A DNA stretch of 64,000 nucleotides from Roseimicrobium gellanilyticum (GTDB taxonomy: Bacteria > Verrucomicrobiota > Verrucomicrobiia > Verrucomicrobiales > Verrucomicrobiaceae): the NCBI RefSeq assembly GCF_003315205.1, contig NZ_QNRR01000008.1, positions 1 to 64,000 of the forward strand, given 5' to 3'. The notes beneath the pieces are model-generated. The model searched no databases, was not told the origin of the DNA, and saw only the letters and a program-made list of their open reading frames with translations. Position 1 is the stretch's first letter, and each line of letters starts with the position of its first letter. Position numbers and translations under genes: made by a program. This document shows, piece by piece, positions 26,705-34,637 of this stretch.

Positions 26705-27010
26705 GATTGGCGGGGGCGGAATGTTGTTGTTACCAAGAGGATGTGTGAAAACAGCCTCTTGTGACGGGTCATGCCATGACGAGGATACCGGAGGTTGATG
26801 GGATGGCCATGTGAAATCTCAGGGAGGGCGTCAACTCAGGTGCCGTTCATCCGCGACCAACGGTCGCAGCCACAGAGGTGAGTCGCAGCTCACTCGAAGT
26901 ACTGGGGCTGGATCGCTTGCTGTGGCTGCGACCGTTGGTCGCGGGGATTGATGCATCCCTGCCAGCAACGGCCGCGCAGAAATGCCACGGGAGGCACTGC
27001 TTTCTGCCCT
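26705..27010. other. Intergenic region with a perfect inverted repeat
   Basis: The 306-bp gap between two minus-strand genes holds the 25-bp inverted repeat at 26851-26944. No other feature is supported. Confidence 0.55.
26851..26944. repeat. Inverted repeat, perfect 25-bp arms (CGACCAACGGTCGCAGCC)
   Basis: Left arm 26851-26875 and right arm 26920-26944 are exact reverse complements with a 44-bp spacer. Each arm also contains the smaller palindrome CGACC-AACG-GTCG. It lies downstream of the pilC-like gene stop (27011) on the minus strand and could end its transcript, but it has no T-run. Confidence 0.9.
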
Positions 27011-28246
27011 TCACGCCCGGCTGCGCACACCGGACATCGCGCCGAAGATGGCGGTCACGATGGACACGGCGACCACACCCACAATCACGAATAGGAAGAT
27101 GAGGATGGTGGGCGTGAGCATGGCCATCATGCGCTTCACGGTCTTGTCTAGTTCCTTGTCGAAGCGCAGGGCAATCTTCTCCATGGCGCGGCCTAGGCGG
27201 CCGGTTTGCTCGCCCATGGCAATCATATCGATGAGCATCACAGGCAGGTGACCCACCTTGCGAAGGGCGCCGGAAAGGGAGGCGCCCTCACCGAGATAGA
27301 CCGTGGCCTGCTCCAGCAAACCGCGCAGGTATACATTCGCCGTGGTCTTTGCGGTGAGGCGCAACGCATTCAGCAGGGGAATGCCGTTGTTGATGAGATT
27401 GCCCAGAGAAGAGGCAAACTGTGCATAGAATCGCGCGGTGAGGATGGAGCCGAAGACGGGCAGCTTCAACCGGGCGCGGTCCCACCAGAGGCGTCCCTTC
27501 GGCCGGGAGATGTAGCCGCGGAAGAGAATCACGCCGGTGGTGATGATGGTGAGCCCGAGCCACCACCATTTTGCCATGAAGGCATTAAACTGCACGAGCA
27601 GGCCCATCATGAAGGGCATGGAGGTGCGGCTCTTCGCCAGCATCTCGGAGAATTTCGGCACCAGGAAGAGGCTGAAGACCATGAGCAGCACGATCACCGC
27701 GCCAAAGAGGAATGCGGGATAAATGAGCGCACTCATCACGCGCGACTGCAGGTCATGCATCTGCGAGATGCCCGCACTCAGGCGACGCAGAATCTGCGGC
27801 AGCGAGCCGGAGACTTCACCCGCCGCTGCGAGATTGCAGTACATCTCATCAAACGATGGCGAGGCATGCTGCAGGGCCTTCGAGAACATTGCGCCTTCGC
27901 GCAGCTGGTCACGGATGCGTCCGCTCACTTTGCGCAGGACCGGTGACTCCTGCCGCTCGTGCATCACCCGCAGCGCCTGCTCCAGTTGCAGGCCGCCATC
28001 CATGAGGTCTGCCAATTCCTCCGTGAAGAGGATAAGTTCCGCGCGCTTCAGCTTCGGCGGTGGTCCTTCGCCTTCCGCCTTTACCACTGCCGCGGCCTTC
28101 GCCGCCACTTCGTCTTCGGAGACTTTGATGGGCACCAGGCGCTGTGCTTCGAGCTTTCGATATGCTTCAGCTCGCGTTGAAACCGAGAGGGAGCCGGTGA
28201 CTTGCTTTCCAGCAGCGTCGAGTGCGGTGTAGGCGAAGGCGGGCAT
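27011..28246 (-). CDS. Type IV pilus / type II secretion inner-membrane platform protein (PilC/GspF)
   Basis: This 411-residue polytopic protein with two T2SF domains has the usual N-terminal segment AFAYTALDAAGKQVTGSL. It has cytoplasmic helical bundles (FTEELADLMDGGLQLEQAL and FYAQFASSLGNLINNGIPLL) and three membrane helices, the last being PTILIFLFVIVGVVAVSIV near the end. It couples the motor ATPase to pilus or pseudopilus assembly. It lies 132 bp downstream of the pilB-like ATPase gene on the same strand, with inverted repeats between them. Confidence 0.92.
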   Translation of the reverse strand: MPAFAYTALDAAGKQVTGSLSVSTRAEAYRKLEAQRLVPIKVSEDEVAAKAAAVVKAEGEGPPPKLKRAELILFTEELADLMDGGLQLEQALRVMHERQESPVLRKVSGRIRDQLREGAMFSKALQHASPSFDEMYCNLAAAGEVSGSLPQILRRLSAGISQMHDLQSRVMSALIYPAFLFGAVIVLLMVFSLFLVPKFSEMLAKSRTSMPFMMGLLVQFNAFMAKWWWLGLTIITTGVILFRGYISRPKGRLWWDRARLKLPVFGSILTARFYAQFASSLGNLINNGIPLLNALRLTAKTTANVYLRGLLEQATVYLGEGASLSGALRKVGHLPVMLIDMIAMGEQTGRLGRAMEKIALRFDKELDKTVKRMMAMLTPTILIFLFVIVGVVAVSIVTAIFGAMSGVRSRA

Positions 28247-28251
28247 TTTAG

Positions 28252-28352
28252 CAGTAAACAGTAATCAGTGATCAGTAATCAGAAGGAAGAACATTTGTGA
28301 GGTGTTCGTCAGGCTTGGGGTATTCAGGTCTGATTACTGGTTACTGAATACT
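28252..28352. repeat. Imperfect inverted repeat CAGTAATCAG / CTGATTACTG (family C copy 2)
   Basis: Left arm 28252-28282 is built of repeated (A)CAGTAATCAG-like words. Right arm 28330-28352 (CTGATTACTGGTTACTGAA) is partly complementary. It starts 5 bp before the ATG of the pilC-like gene (28246 on the minus strand), so it occupies that gene's ribosome-binding region. It shares wording with 13453-13602. Confidence 0.7.
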
Positions 28353-28378
28353 CCCAATTCACCTCCCATCACACACCA

Positions 28379-30073
28379 TCAATCCGAACTCGCCGTCACC
28401 AGCATCACCTCCTCCACCGTCGTCACTCCCTGGATGGCCTTTTGGAAGCCGTACTGCCGCATGGGGACCATGCCGTCGACGATGGCTTGGGTTTTGATTT
28501 CGCTCATGGCGGCGCGGGAGTTGATCTTCTCCGCGAGGGCGGTAGTCATGAGGCAGATTTCCATGATGGCGAGTCGTCCGGTGAAGCCGGTGCCGCGGCA
28601 CTGGCGGCAGCCTTCAGGACGCTTCAGCTTGTCGATGTGCTCCAGCGGGAAGCCGATGCCGGCGAGGTAGCCTGCTTCCAGTTTCGACGGCTGCTTGCAG
28701 TGCGGGCACAGGGTGCGCACGAGGCGCTGCGCCTGGAAGGCACGCACCGAGGAGGAAATGAGGAAGGGCTCGATGCCCATGTCCAGCAGGCGGCTGATGC
28801 CACCCACCGCATCATTCGTGTGCAGCGTGGAGAAGACGAGGTGACCGGTGAGTGCGGCGCGGATGGCGATTTCCGTGGTCTCCAGGTCGCGCATTTCCCC
28901 CACCATCACAACGTTTGGGTCACCGCGCAGGATGGACCGCAGGCCTGCGGCGAAGGTGAGATTGATCTCCGGCTTCACGGCAATCTGTACCACGCCATCC
29001 AGCTTGTTCTCCACCGGGTCTTCGATGGTCACGATGCGGCGCTCCTTCGTATTGAGCTGGCGCAAGAAGGTGTAGAGCGTGGTGCTCTTACCACTGCCGG
29101 TGGGGCCGGTCACGAGGATGATGCCATTTGGCGCGGCGAGCAGCTTGGAGATGGTGGTGGCGGTGTTTCCGTCCACACCCAGCTTCTCAAAGTCGAACTT
29201 CTGGCGGGTGAGGAGACGAAGGCTCACGCTCTCACCATTCACCGAGGGGATGGTGGCCACGCGGACATCGATGGGGTCGCCGTCGAGCTCCAGGTTGATA
29301 CGACCGTCCTGCGGCAGGCGGCGCTCCGCGATGTCCAGGTGAGCCATGATTTTCAGGCGGGAAATGAGGGAGGCCTGGAGCAGGCGCATGTTCGGCGGAA
29401 CCGGCACCTCCTGTAGCTTGCCGTCGATGCGGTAGCGGATGCGCAGGTCGCGCTCCAGCGGCTCCACGTGAATGTCCGTGGCGCGCTCCTTCAGCGCCTC
29501 GCGGAAGATTTGGTTCACGAAGTTCATCACCGTGGCCTCCTCATCCGCTTCATCCAGCACGGTGGTCTCCTGCTTCAGGTCATCGTGGCCGCCATCGCCA
29601 TCGCGACCTTCCAGCAGTTCTTCGAAATTCTCCGCGCCCACGCCGTAGCCCATGTGCAGCGCCTCCAGGATGCGCCGGCGCGTGGCCAGGCCCCAGGTCA
29701 CCCGCTTGCGCACCTCATGCCCTACTGCCTGCTTCGCGTCCAGGTTGAAGGGGTCGTACGTCAACAGGGTCAGGTCCGCCCCGCTGAGGTGGGAGGGGTA
29801 GAGCCGGTGGCGCAGGGCCAGCTTGGCCGGGAAACGGTTGTGCAGCGCGTCCCCGGCTTCGATTTGCTCATCTGGCACGAAGTTCAGGTTCACCGCGCGT
29901 CCCAGCTTCTCGAAAAAGAGGTCCTCATCCACGATGTTCGCATCCAGTAGCGCCTCGACGAGGGAGCCATGCCGGGCGGCGGCTTCCTCCAGCGTCTGGC
30001 GGCACTGCTGCGGCTGGCTGCAACCCGCCTCCGTGGCGGCATTGGCGAGGAGTTCCGTGAGGGACAGGGACAT
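28379..30073 (-). CDS. Type IV pilus / type II secretion assembly ATPase (PilB/GspE)
   Basis: This 564-residue hexameric cytoplasmic ATPase has an N-terminal MshEN-type domain (1-140). Its N2 domain includes RATDIHVEPLERDLRIRYRIDG. Walker A is GPTGSGKST (323-331), the Asp box EDPVE is at 351-355, Walker B VVMVGEMRD is at 388-396, the His box is STLHTND, and a tetracysteine zinc site (C456, C459, C489, C492) is typical of PilB/GspE assembly motors. It is not the retraction ATPase PilT. It drives pilin polymerisation with the downstream platform protein. Confidence 0.93.
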   Translation of the reverse strand: MSLSLTELLANAATEAGCSQPQQCRQTLEEAAARHGSLVEALLDANIVDEDLFFEKLGRAVNLNFVPDEQIEAGDALHNRFPAKLALRHRLYPSHLSGADLTLLTYDPFNLDAKQAVGHEVRKRVTWGLATRRRILEALHMGYGVGAENFEELLEGRDGDGGHDDLKQETTVLDEADEEATVMNFVNQIFREALKERATDIHVEPLERDLRIRYRIDGKLQEVPVPPNMRLLQASLISRLKIMAHLDIAERRLPQDGRINLELDGDPIDVRVATIPSVNGESVSLRLLTRQKFDFEKLGVDGNTATTISKLLAAPNGIILVTGPTGSGKSTTLYTFLRQLNTKERRIVTIEDPVENKLDGVVQIAVKPEINLTFAAGLRSILRGDPNVVMVGEMRDLETTEIAIRAALTGHLVFSTLHTNDAVGGISRLLDMGIEPFLISSSVRAFQAQRLVRTLCPHCKQPSKLEAGYLAGIGFPLEHIDKLKRPEGCRQCRGTGFTGRLAIMEICLMTTALAEKINSRAAMSEIKTQAIVDGMVPMRQYGFQKAIQGVTTVEEVMLVTASSD

Positions 30074-30206
30074 GTACGGTGGTGGCGGAGTGGGGGACGG
30101 GAAAGTGGTGGTGGTGCCTAAACGATGAAGGAGCAGCCTTCATTGCACAAGCTCCGTGATGCTAACCCACCGACCGCGATTTGGTTGCGCAGTTTGGCCG
30201 GGTGGT

Positions 30207-30226
30207 CCGCACTGTCCCCAGTGCGG
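30207..30226. repeat. Short GGTCCGCAC palindrome, copy 2
   Basis: CCGCACTG and CAGTGCGG pair around a 4-base loop. The flank GGTGGTCCGCAC is the same as at 17685-17697, making a two-copy short palindrome family. Confidence 0.55.
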
Positions 30227-30263
30227 TGAGCGGTGGGACGGTAGGACGGGTGCGCGAATGGGA

Positions 30264-30315
30264 AGGAGGTTAGGCGTCCCGCCTGACAGCGGGCGTTAGG
30301 CCTCTGGCCTGACGG
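30264..30315. repeat. Family B element, half copy
   Basis: AGGAGGTTAGGCGTCCCGCC at 30264 followed by TTAGGCCTCTGGCCTGAC matches the left half of the full element at 18655. No matching right half is nearby. Confidence 0.8.
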
Positions 30316-30401
30316 GAGGAGTTCATAGGATTGCCGCCATGATGCGTGTGTGCTGATGCCACCATGTTCGCGGGGTCGACGTGCAAAGCTTGGCCAGCAT
30401 A

Positions 30402-30830
30402 TCACTGCGGTGGCGGCTGGTTCTTCCGCAGCGTCAGCTTCTCAGGCACCCATCGATTCTTCATGGTGAAAAGGAACATCGCCAAGGCGGAACCCAGGTA
30501 GGCCAGGTTCAGCAGTATCTGCCGCGTCCAGTCCAGATCTTGCATGATCTCCAGCCGCGTCGCATAACCATCCAGATTCTTCTCCAGGTTCTTCCAGGCT
30601 TCAGTGGTGCGAAAGTCTGCAATCTTGTCGTCACTTTTCAACTGCTCGACCGACAGAGATGATTGAAAGCGATCCGCCGCGCTACGCAGGTTTGCCGGGG
30701 CATTGTAGTCGCCATGCAGGACATTGAGCTTGCTGGACTGGTACAGCCCCAGGGCGAACTGGAGCATGAACACCCAGAACAGGGTGCCGGAGATGCACGC
30801 GCCAATATTCGCCTTGGGAGCAGTCGACAT
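30402..30830 (-). CDS. Small membrane protein of unknown function
   Basis: This 142-residue protein has two membrane helices (about 10-30, ISGTLFWVFMLQFALGLY; and about 108-125, LLNLAYLGSALAMFLF) and a helical, charged loop of about 75 residues between them. Both ends are basic and probably cytoplasmic. No family is recognised. It is followed by nothing on the same strand for 328 bp and preceded by another small membrane protein 62 bp upstream, so the two may be co-transcribed. Confidence 0.65.
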   Translation of the reverse strand: MSTAPKANIGACISGTLFWVFMLQFALGLYQSSKLNVLHGDYNAPANLRSAADRFQSSLSVEQLKSDDKIADFRTTEAWKNLEKNLDGYATRLEIMQDLDWTRQILLNLAYLGSALAMFLFTMKNRWVPEKLTLRKNQPPPQ

Positions 30831-30892
30831 GACAGAGGTAAATGCAGGAGGCCGACCTTGTCACGCACATCTGGGATGGGTAGGACGGCTGG

Positions 30893-31177
30893 TTATGAGT
30901 CGGCGATGAAGATGAATCCCAATGCGGCTGCTACTCCGGCCCAGATTTTTGCCGCAGCTTCCTGACTGGCTTTGATGCGGTCGACTTCTCCAGGGATGTT
31001 CTTTCCGATGGCATGGTGAAGCTCGAAGAAAAAGTAGACTGGCGGTATGATCGCCCAGCCACCAAGGACAAATGCCATCACCACACGATGCTGTGGAAAT
31101 AAGACGGCAAGTCCCAAGCTGAGGAGAGCGATCACAATGGAGACGATGGCAGTGGTTTTGTATTGTTTGTGCTGCAT
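30893..31177 (-). CDS. Small membrane protein of unknown function, three helices
   Basis: This 94-residue protein has three hydrophobic segments (IVSIVIALLSLGLAVLF, VMAFVLGGWAIIPPVYFFF and IWAGVAAALGFIFIA) and little else. The start MQHKQYKTTA at 31177 is chosen; a longer start at 31210 is possible. No family is recognised. It lies just upstream of another small membrane protein on the same strand. Confidence 0.6.
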   Translation of the reverse strand: MQHKQYKTTAIVSIVIALLSLGLAVLFPQHRVVMAFVLGGWAIIPPVYFFFELHHAIGKNIPGEVDRIKASQEAAAKIWAGVAAALGFIFIADS

Positions 31178-31448
31178 GAGAGTTGGTAGTTCCAGATAAA
31201 TGGATATCACGTGGAGAAAAATTCGGCTACCAAAAAAGACAATATCGTTTGCAGTGGCACCCAGTGGTCACCGGTGACTGCGGTCTCCATGGCCTTGAAG
31301 ATGGTGCGCCTCCGGACCTTAACCTGCCTCCGCAGAAAAATTCCGGTACGCAATATTTTGCAGATACGGGCTGAGCTGAGGTTTATCTTATCGCATCCGT
31401 GCAAATGGCCAGTTGCCTTCGATAGAAGAGGTGGGAGTCTTCCTTGGA

Positions 31449-31715
31449 ATGACCCGGCTCTACGAGATTCTGCAACCCGACGGCGTTCGATTGGAGGTCG
31501 AGGGGGAGTTGTCTGAATGGAACGGCAAGCAGGTGATGCTGGATGGTCAGGGCAAACCGTGGCTCATCATTGCTGATGAGGACGTGGTCACCCCGATGGG
31601 AGAGGGTGGTCCGGACGATGTTGGTGTTCCGATGGTGGCGGGTCAGAGCCCCTCTGCGGGGAATGGAGGCTGCCATCAGCTGAAGCCGGGCGTTTGCGAA
31701 CGTTCCCGAGAGTAA
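31449..31715 (+). CDS. Small hypothetical protein, weak
   Basis: The 88-residue frame starts MTRLYEILQPDG. The first 50 residues look protein-like (VRLEVEGELSEWNGKQVML, PWLIIADEDVV), but the last 35 are Gly/Pro-rich and low in character, as if the frame had shifted. The ribosome-binding site is weak (GAGGTGGGA, about 10 bases off). It overlaps the end of the convergent gene 31676-31921 by 40 bp. It may be a damaged gene. Confidence 0.35.
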   Translation: MTRLYEILQPDGVRLEVEGELSEWNGKQVMLDGQGKPWLIIADEDVVTPMGEGGPDDVGVPMVAGQSPSAGNGGCHQLKPGVCERSRE

Positions 31716-31921
31716 GTGGGCCCGGAATACAGCCACTCGGTGGGGCCGGTTTGTTTCAGCTCGCCTTGGGACTGGAGTTGGTGCCACCCGTCCATGAACG
31801 TGCCCCTCGGCTCCGTGGGAAACATGTCACCCATGCGGAAGGCCGCCTGGAAAAGTGAAAACGGCTGCGGAATATGGGCACAAACCTGCCGCATCATCTC
31901 CTCTGCCGAATTGGCGTGCAT
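31676..31921 (-). CDS. Small hypothetical protein, 81 aa
   Basis: This 81-residue soluble protein of no recognised family opens MHANSAEEMMRQVCAHIPQP. The start at 31921 is supported by a strong Shine-Dalgarno sequence (AAAGGAGGAGC) about 7 bases upstream on the minus strand, which is unusual in this window. It is alone in its strand here. Confidence 0.55.
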   Translation of the reverse strand: MHANSAEEMMRQVCAHIPQPFSLFQAAFRMGDMFPTEPRGTFMDGWHQLQSQGELKQTGPTEWLYSGPTYSRERSQTPGFS

Positions 31922-32145
31922 GAGAGCTCCTCCTTTCCTAATCCATTTTGTGATGGCTCTGGAATCACACAGCCCAGGGAAGCGAAGCTTTCCGGGCGGG
32001 TGAAGATAAGTATTTCGCCGCGAAAGACCGCACTACTTTAAGCGAAGTCTGACCAGTTGTCATTCAGGTGGCGCCCTGACTTCACCATCATGCGTCCCGT
32101 CCTCTTCTCCAAGTGTAGCTATCGTCAGTATTGAAACGCATCCGG

Positions 32146-32424
32146 TCAGCTACTGCGGAGCTCCTGAGAGGCATCGGAGCTGGAAGGCGGAACCGGCGTT
32201 TCAGGCGGCTGGGTAGGTTCCTCCTCCATACGGCTCCATTCCGCAGGGAAGGCTGCCACTTCAGCCCTGGCTTCTTCCAACCGGGCCAGACATTCCCGGT
32301 AGTGCTCCGTGTCCACGTCGTCCGCCAGCGGCCAGCCTCGTGCCATCGCCACGGCAATGGTCGCGCATTTCAATCTCCACCGCGCCATGCGGTAGGCCTG
32401 AATCTGCTCGACAGTCGACTCCAT
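32146..32424 (-). CDS. Small hypothetical protein, 92 aa
   Basis: The helical N-terminal part (MESTVEQIQAYRMARWRLK, residues 1-19, then a helix ending around residue 62) is followed by a Pro/Ser/Glu-rich tail (PTQPPETPVPPSSS). It is probably cytoplasmic; no family is recognised. A longer start at 32475 would add 17 residues. The opposite strand is also open here but less protein-like. Confidence 0.5.
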   Translation of the reverse strand: MESTVEQIQAYRMARWRLKCATIAVAMARGWPLADDVDTEHYRECLARLEEARAEVAAFPAEWSRMEEEPTQPPETPVPPSSSDASQELRSS

Positions 32425-32616
32425 GAGAGAATGCCGCCTGGGGCGGACGCTGTTTTCTGTAGACGAAAACGTCACCCGCGAAAGTCAGTATTGTGCAAGC
32501 TGGAGCATGATTGATTCACCGTGGCGCAGTTCTTTAGGCGCCGGGCTCGGAAAAAGGTTCCACCATTTCTGATGAATCTGGTAAGCTCATGGAGAAAGGG
32601 GGCTTCCACCATCACC

Positions 32617-33246
32617 ATGAACACGTCATCCATTGGATTCAATGCAGGTACCTGGCTGGCCGTCATCTGCATCTGTGCGGGCGTCACCTATGCTGGTGGA
32701 TACTTCGTAGCCATGGATCAGGCCATGATCGCGCTGAAGCAAAAGGAAGCGGATTGGGAATCCAAGTCCAAGGCCTCGAAGGAGCGCGAAAGCAGCCTTT
32801 CCGGGGAATTGGGGCGTCTGAAGTTGACCTTCCTGGACCGGGAACGTGAGCTGAGCGAAGCGCAGACGAAAATCGAGAGCCTGAAGCGTGAGCTGAGCCA
32901 GACCCAGACGGCACTGCAGACGACGAGACAGCCGCTCCTGGACAAGATTTCCAAGCTGGAGTTGTCGCTGACATGGGAGTCTGCTGCGTTGAGAGAAGCC
33001 CAATTGATTCTCGCCAAGAAACGGCTGATTCCCATGGAGGGTGTGGAATTGCAGAGCCCACTGACCCTCAAGCAAGTCATCACGGCAAAGCAGGCCTTCA
33101 ATGACATCCAGCACGAAGTGGCCGCCGGAAATTTCAAGGGGCTGAATCTCACCGTCGGTTATCAGCGATTGAGGGCGATTTTTGACAATCCTGATTTGGA
33201 TCAACTGATTGGCCTGCACGATGCTGCCAGGGGGCAGAGTCAGTAG
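32617..33246 (+). CDS. Single-pass membrane coiled-coil protein, tandem paralogue 1
   Basis: This 209-residue protein has a short N-terminus and one membrane helix (AGTWLAVICICAGVTYAGGYF). A coiled coil of about 90 residues follows (heptads with ESKSKASKERESSLSGE...QTKIESLKRELSQTQ), then a C-terminal domain: QSPLTLKQVITAKQAFNDIQ, HEVAAGNFKGL, YQRLRAIFDNPDLD. It is the first of three related genes in a row. Each is preceded by a similar leader with GAGAAAGG just before the start. The start MNTSSIGF at 32617 matches the starts of the other two. Confidence 0.75.
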   Translation: MNTSSIGFNAGTWLAVICICAGVTYAGGYFVAMDQAMIALKQKEADWESKSKASKERESSLSGELGRLKLTFLDRERELSEAQTKIESLKRELSQTQTALQTTRQPLLDKISKLELSLTWESAALREAQLILAKKRLIPMEGVELQSPLTLKQVITAKQAFNDIQHEVAAGNFKGLNLTVGYQRLRAIFDNPDLDQLIGLHDAARGQSQ

Positions 33247-33382
33247 TTGCGGTAGGCGCATACTCTGCGGATTGATGGGGGTGCATGGCAGGTGACTGTG
33301 AATTCCATAAATTCCTGCATTTGCTCCGAATTGACTTTGGACGTCGCGACGGTAAACTCGTCGAGAAAGGAGGCTCGACCTA

Positions 33383-33925
33383 ATGCAGACGCAATCAGCC
33401 GGATTCACCGTCGGCAGCTGGTTCGCAGCGGTAGCTGCTTGTGCGAGTGCGGCCTGTGCAGGGGGATACTTGGTGGGCATGGACCTTGCAGTGCTGAAGT
33501 CCACTCTGACCGACAAGGAGGCGGAGCTGGTGGAACTGCGCAGCCAGGTCGCCGAACTCAATCTGAACCTGCGGGATGCGGAGTCCGCGGCGAGACAGGC
33601 GCTGGACAGGCGTGAGCATGCCATCAAATCGCTCGAGGCCTATGTGAACCTGAGGGACGAGCAGATTGAGCTGGCGCGCCGGCTTGTTGAAAAAAAGGAT
33701 GCGCTCGTCCTGGGAGCCTTTGAATTCCAGAGCCCGTTGACCCTGACACAAATTGTCACCGCGAAGAATTCCTTCCACGACATTCAGCACGAGGTGGCTG
33801 CGGGTAACTTCAAGGGGTTGGATCTCACGAATGCCTATCAGCGCCTTAAGGCTATCTTTGAGAATCCCGACCTTGAAGAGCTCAACATCGCCTATGATGA
33901 GGCGAAGGGAATAGGTGGCAGATGA
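33383..33925 (+). CDS. Single-pass membrane coiled-coil protein, tandem paralogue 2
   Basis: This 180-residue protein has the same plan as its neighbour: MQTQSAGFTVGSWF, a membrane helix with AGGYLVGMD, a shorter coiled coil (about 50 residues) and a nearly identical C-terminal block, QSPLTLTQIVTAKNSFHDIQ, HEVAAGNFKGLDL and YQRLKAIFENPDLEEL. The C-terminal domain is the best conserved part and is the likely functional core. GAGAAAGGAGG lies just upstream. Confidence 0.75.
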   Translation: MQTQSAGFTVGSWFAAVAACASAACAGGYLVGMDLAVLKSTLTDKEAELVELRSQVAELNLNLRDAESAARQALDRREHAIKSLEAYVNLRDEQIELARRLVEKKDALVLGAFEFQSPLTLTQIVTAKNSFHDIQHEVAAGNFKGLDLTNAYQRLKAIFENPDLEELNIAYDEAKGIGGR

Positions 33926-33976
33926 TTTGACGGCCTCCGGTGGCGTATGGTAGGTTCATGGAGAAAGGATTTTTCC

Positions 33977-34498
33977 ATGCAAGCAGATTCGACAAGGTTT
34001 GCCGGTGGATTGTGGCTGGTTGTCATCGGTATCTTTATGGGGCTTGGTTTTGCGGGCGGGTATCTCGTGGCGGCCAATCAGACCTCGACCGCATTCAAAA
34101 AGCAGGAGAAGGAGTGGAGTGTGAAGTCCAAGGCCTTCGTCTCACAAAACAACAAACAGACGGCGGAGCTGGCTTCGGCGAAAGAGCAGCTCACTCGCAA
34201 GGAGGGGGAGCTGGCGGAGCGTCTCAAAAAGGAAACTGCCGCTGTGCGTGAACTGCGGGAGTTGCAGGCGACTCTGGAGAGTGAACGGGAGGAAAACGCC
34301 TCCCGTATGGCCGAGCTGAAGGCGCATCTGGACATTGACCGCCGGCAGCAAGGGCTCGTGCAGCAGTTTCTAAAAGCGAAACAGGGGTTCACCAACATCA
34401 AAATCGAGCTGGCAGCAGGTCATTTCAAGGGGCTCCGAGAGAGCAGTGGCTTTCAGATACTGAGTGCGGCATTTGAGACGGTGGAGGAGAAGAAGTAG
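33977..34498 (+). CDS. Single-pass membrane coiled-coil protein, tandem paralogue 3
   Basis: This 173-residue protein is the most diverged of the three: MQADSTRFAGGLW, a membrane helix ending FAGGYLVAANQ and a long coiled coil (KEQLTRKEGELAERLKKETA region). Its shortened C-terminal block still carries AKQGFTNIKIELAAGHFKGL. It is followed by the start of the large TPR gene. The upstream leader GGTTCATGGAGAAAGGA resembles the leaders of the other two. Confidence 0.72.
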   Translation: MQADSTRFAGGLWLVVIGIFMGLGFAGGYLVAANQTSTAFKKQEKEWSVKSKAFVSQNNKQTAELASAKEQLTRKEGELAERLKKETAAVRELRELQATLESEREENASRMAELKAHLDIDRRQQGLVQQFLKAKQGFTNIKIELAAGHFKGLRESSGFQILSAAFETVEEKK

Positions 34499-34637
34499 CC
34501 CGGTCCTACGCCTGTCGTGACATGGTGTAGTCCCTGGGGAGGACCATGGGCGTGGCACGGACGAACCAGCATGAGGCGTGTCCCAACCCGTCACCTTCCC
34601 GGTTGAGCTTTGCCCGGGGTGCTCGTACCATGGCCCA

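Larger units (their letters stand above)
30074..30401. other. Intergenic region with short palindromes
   Basis: The 328-bp gap upstream of the pilB-like gene holds a CCGCACTG...CAGTGCGG hairpin (30207-30226) and a family B half-copy (30264-30315). It probably also holds the promoter of the pil genes, which I cannot place. No gene is supported. Confidence 0.55.
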
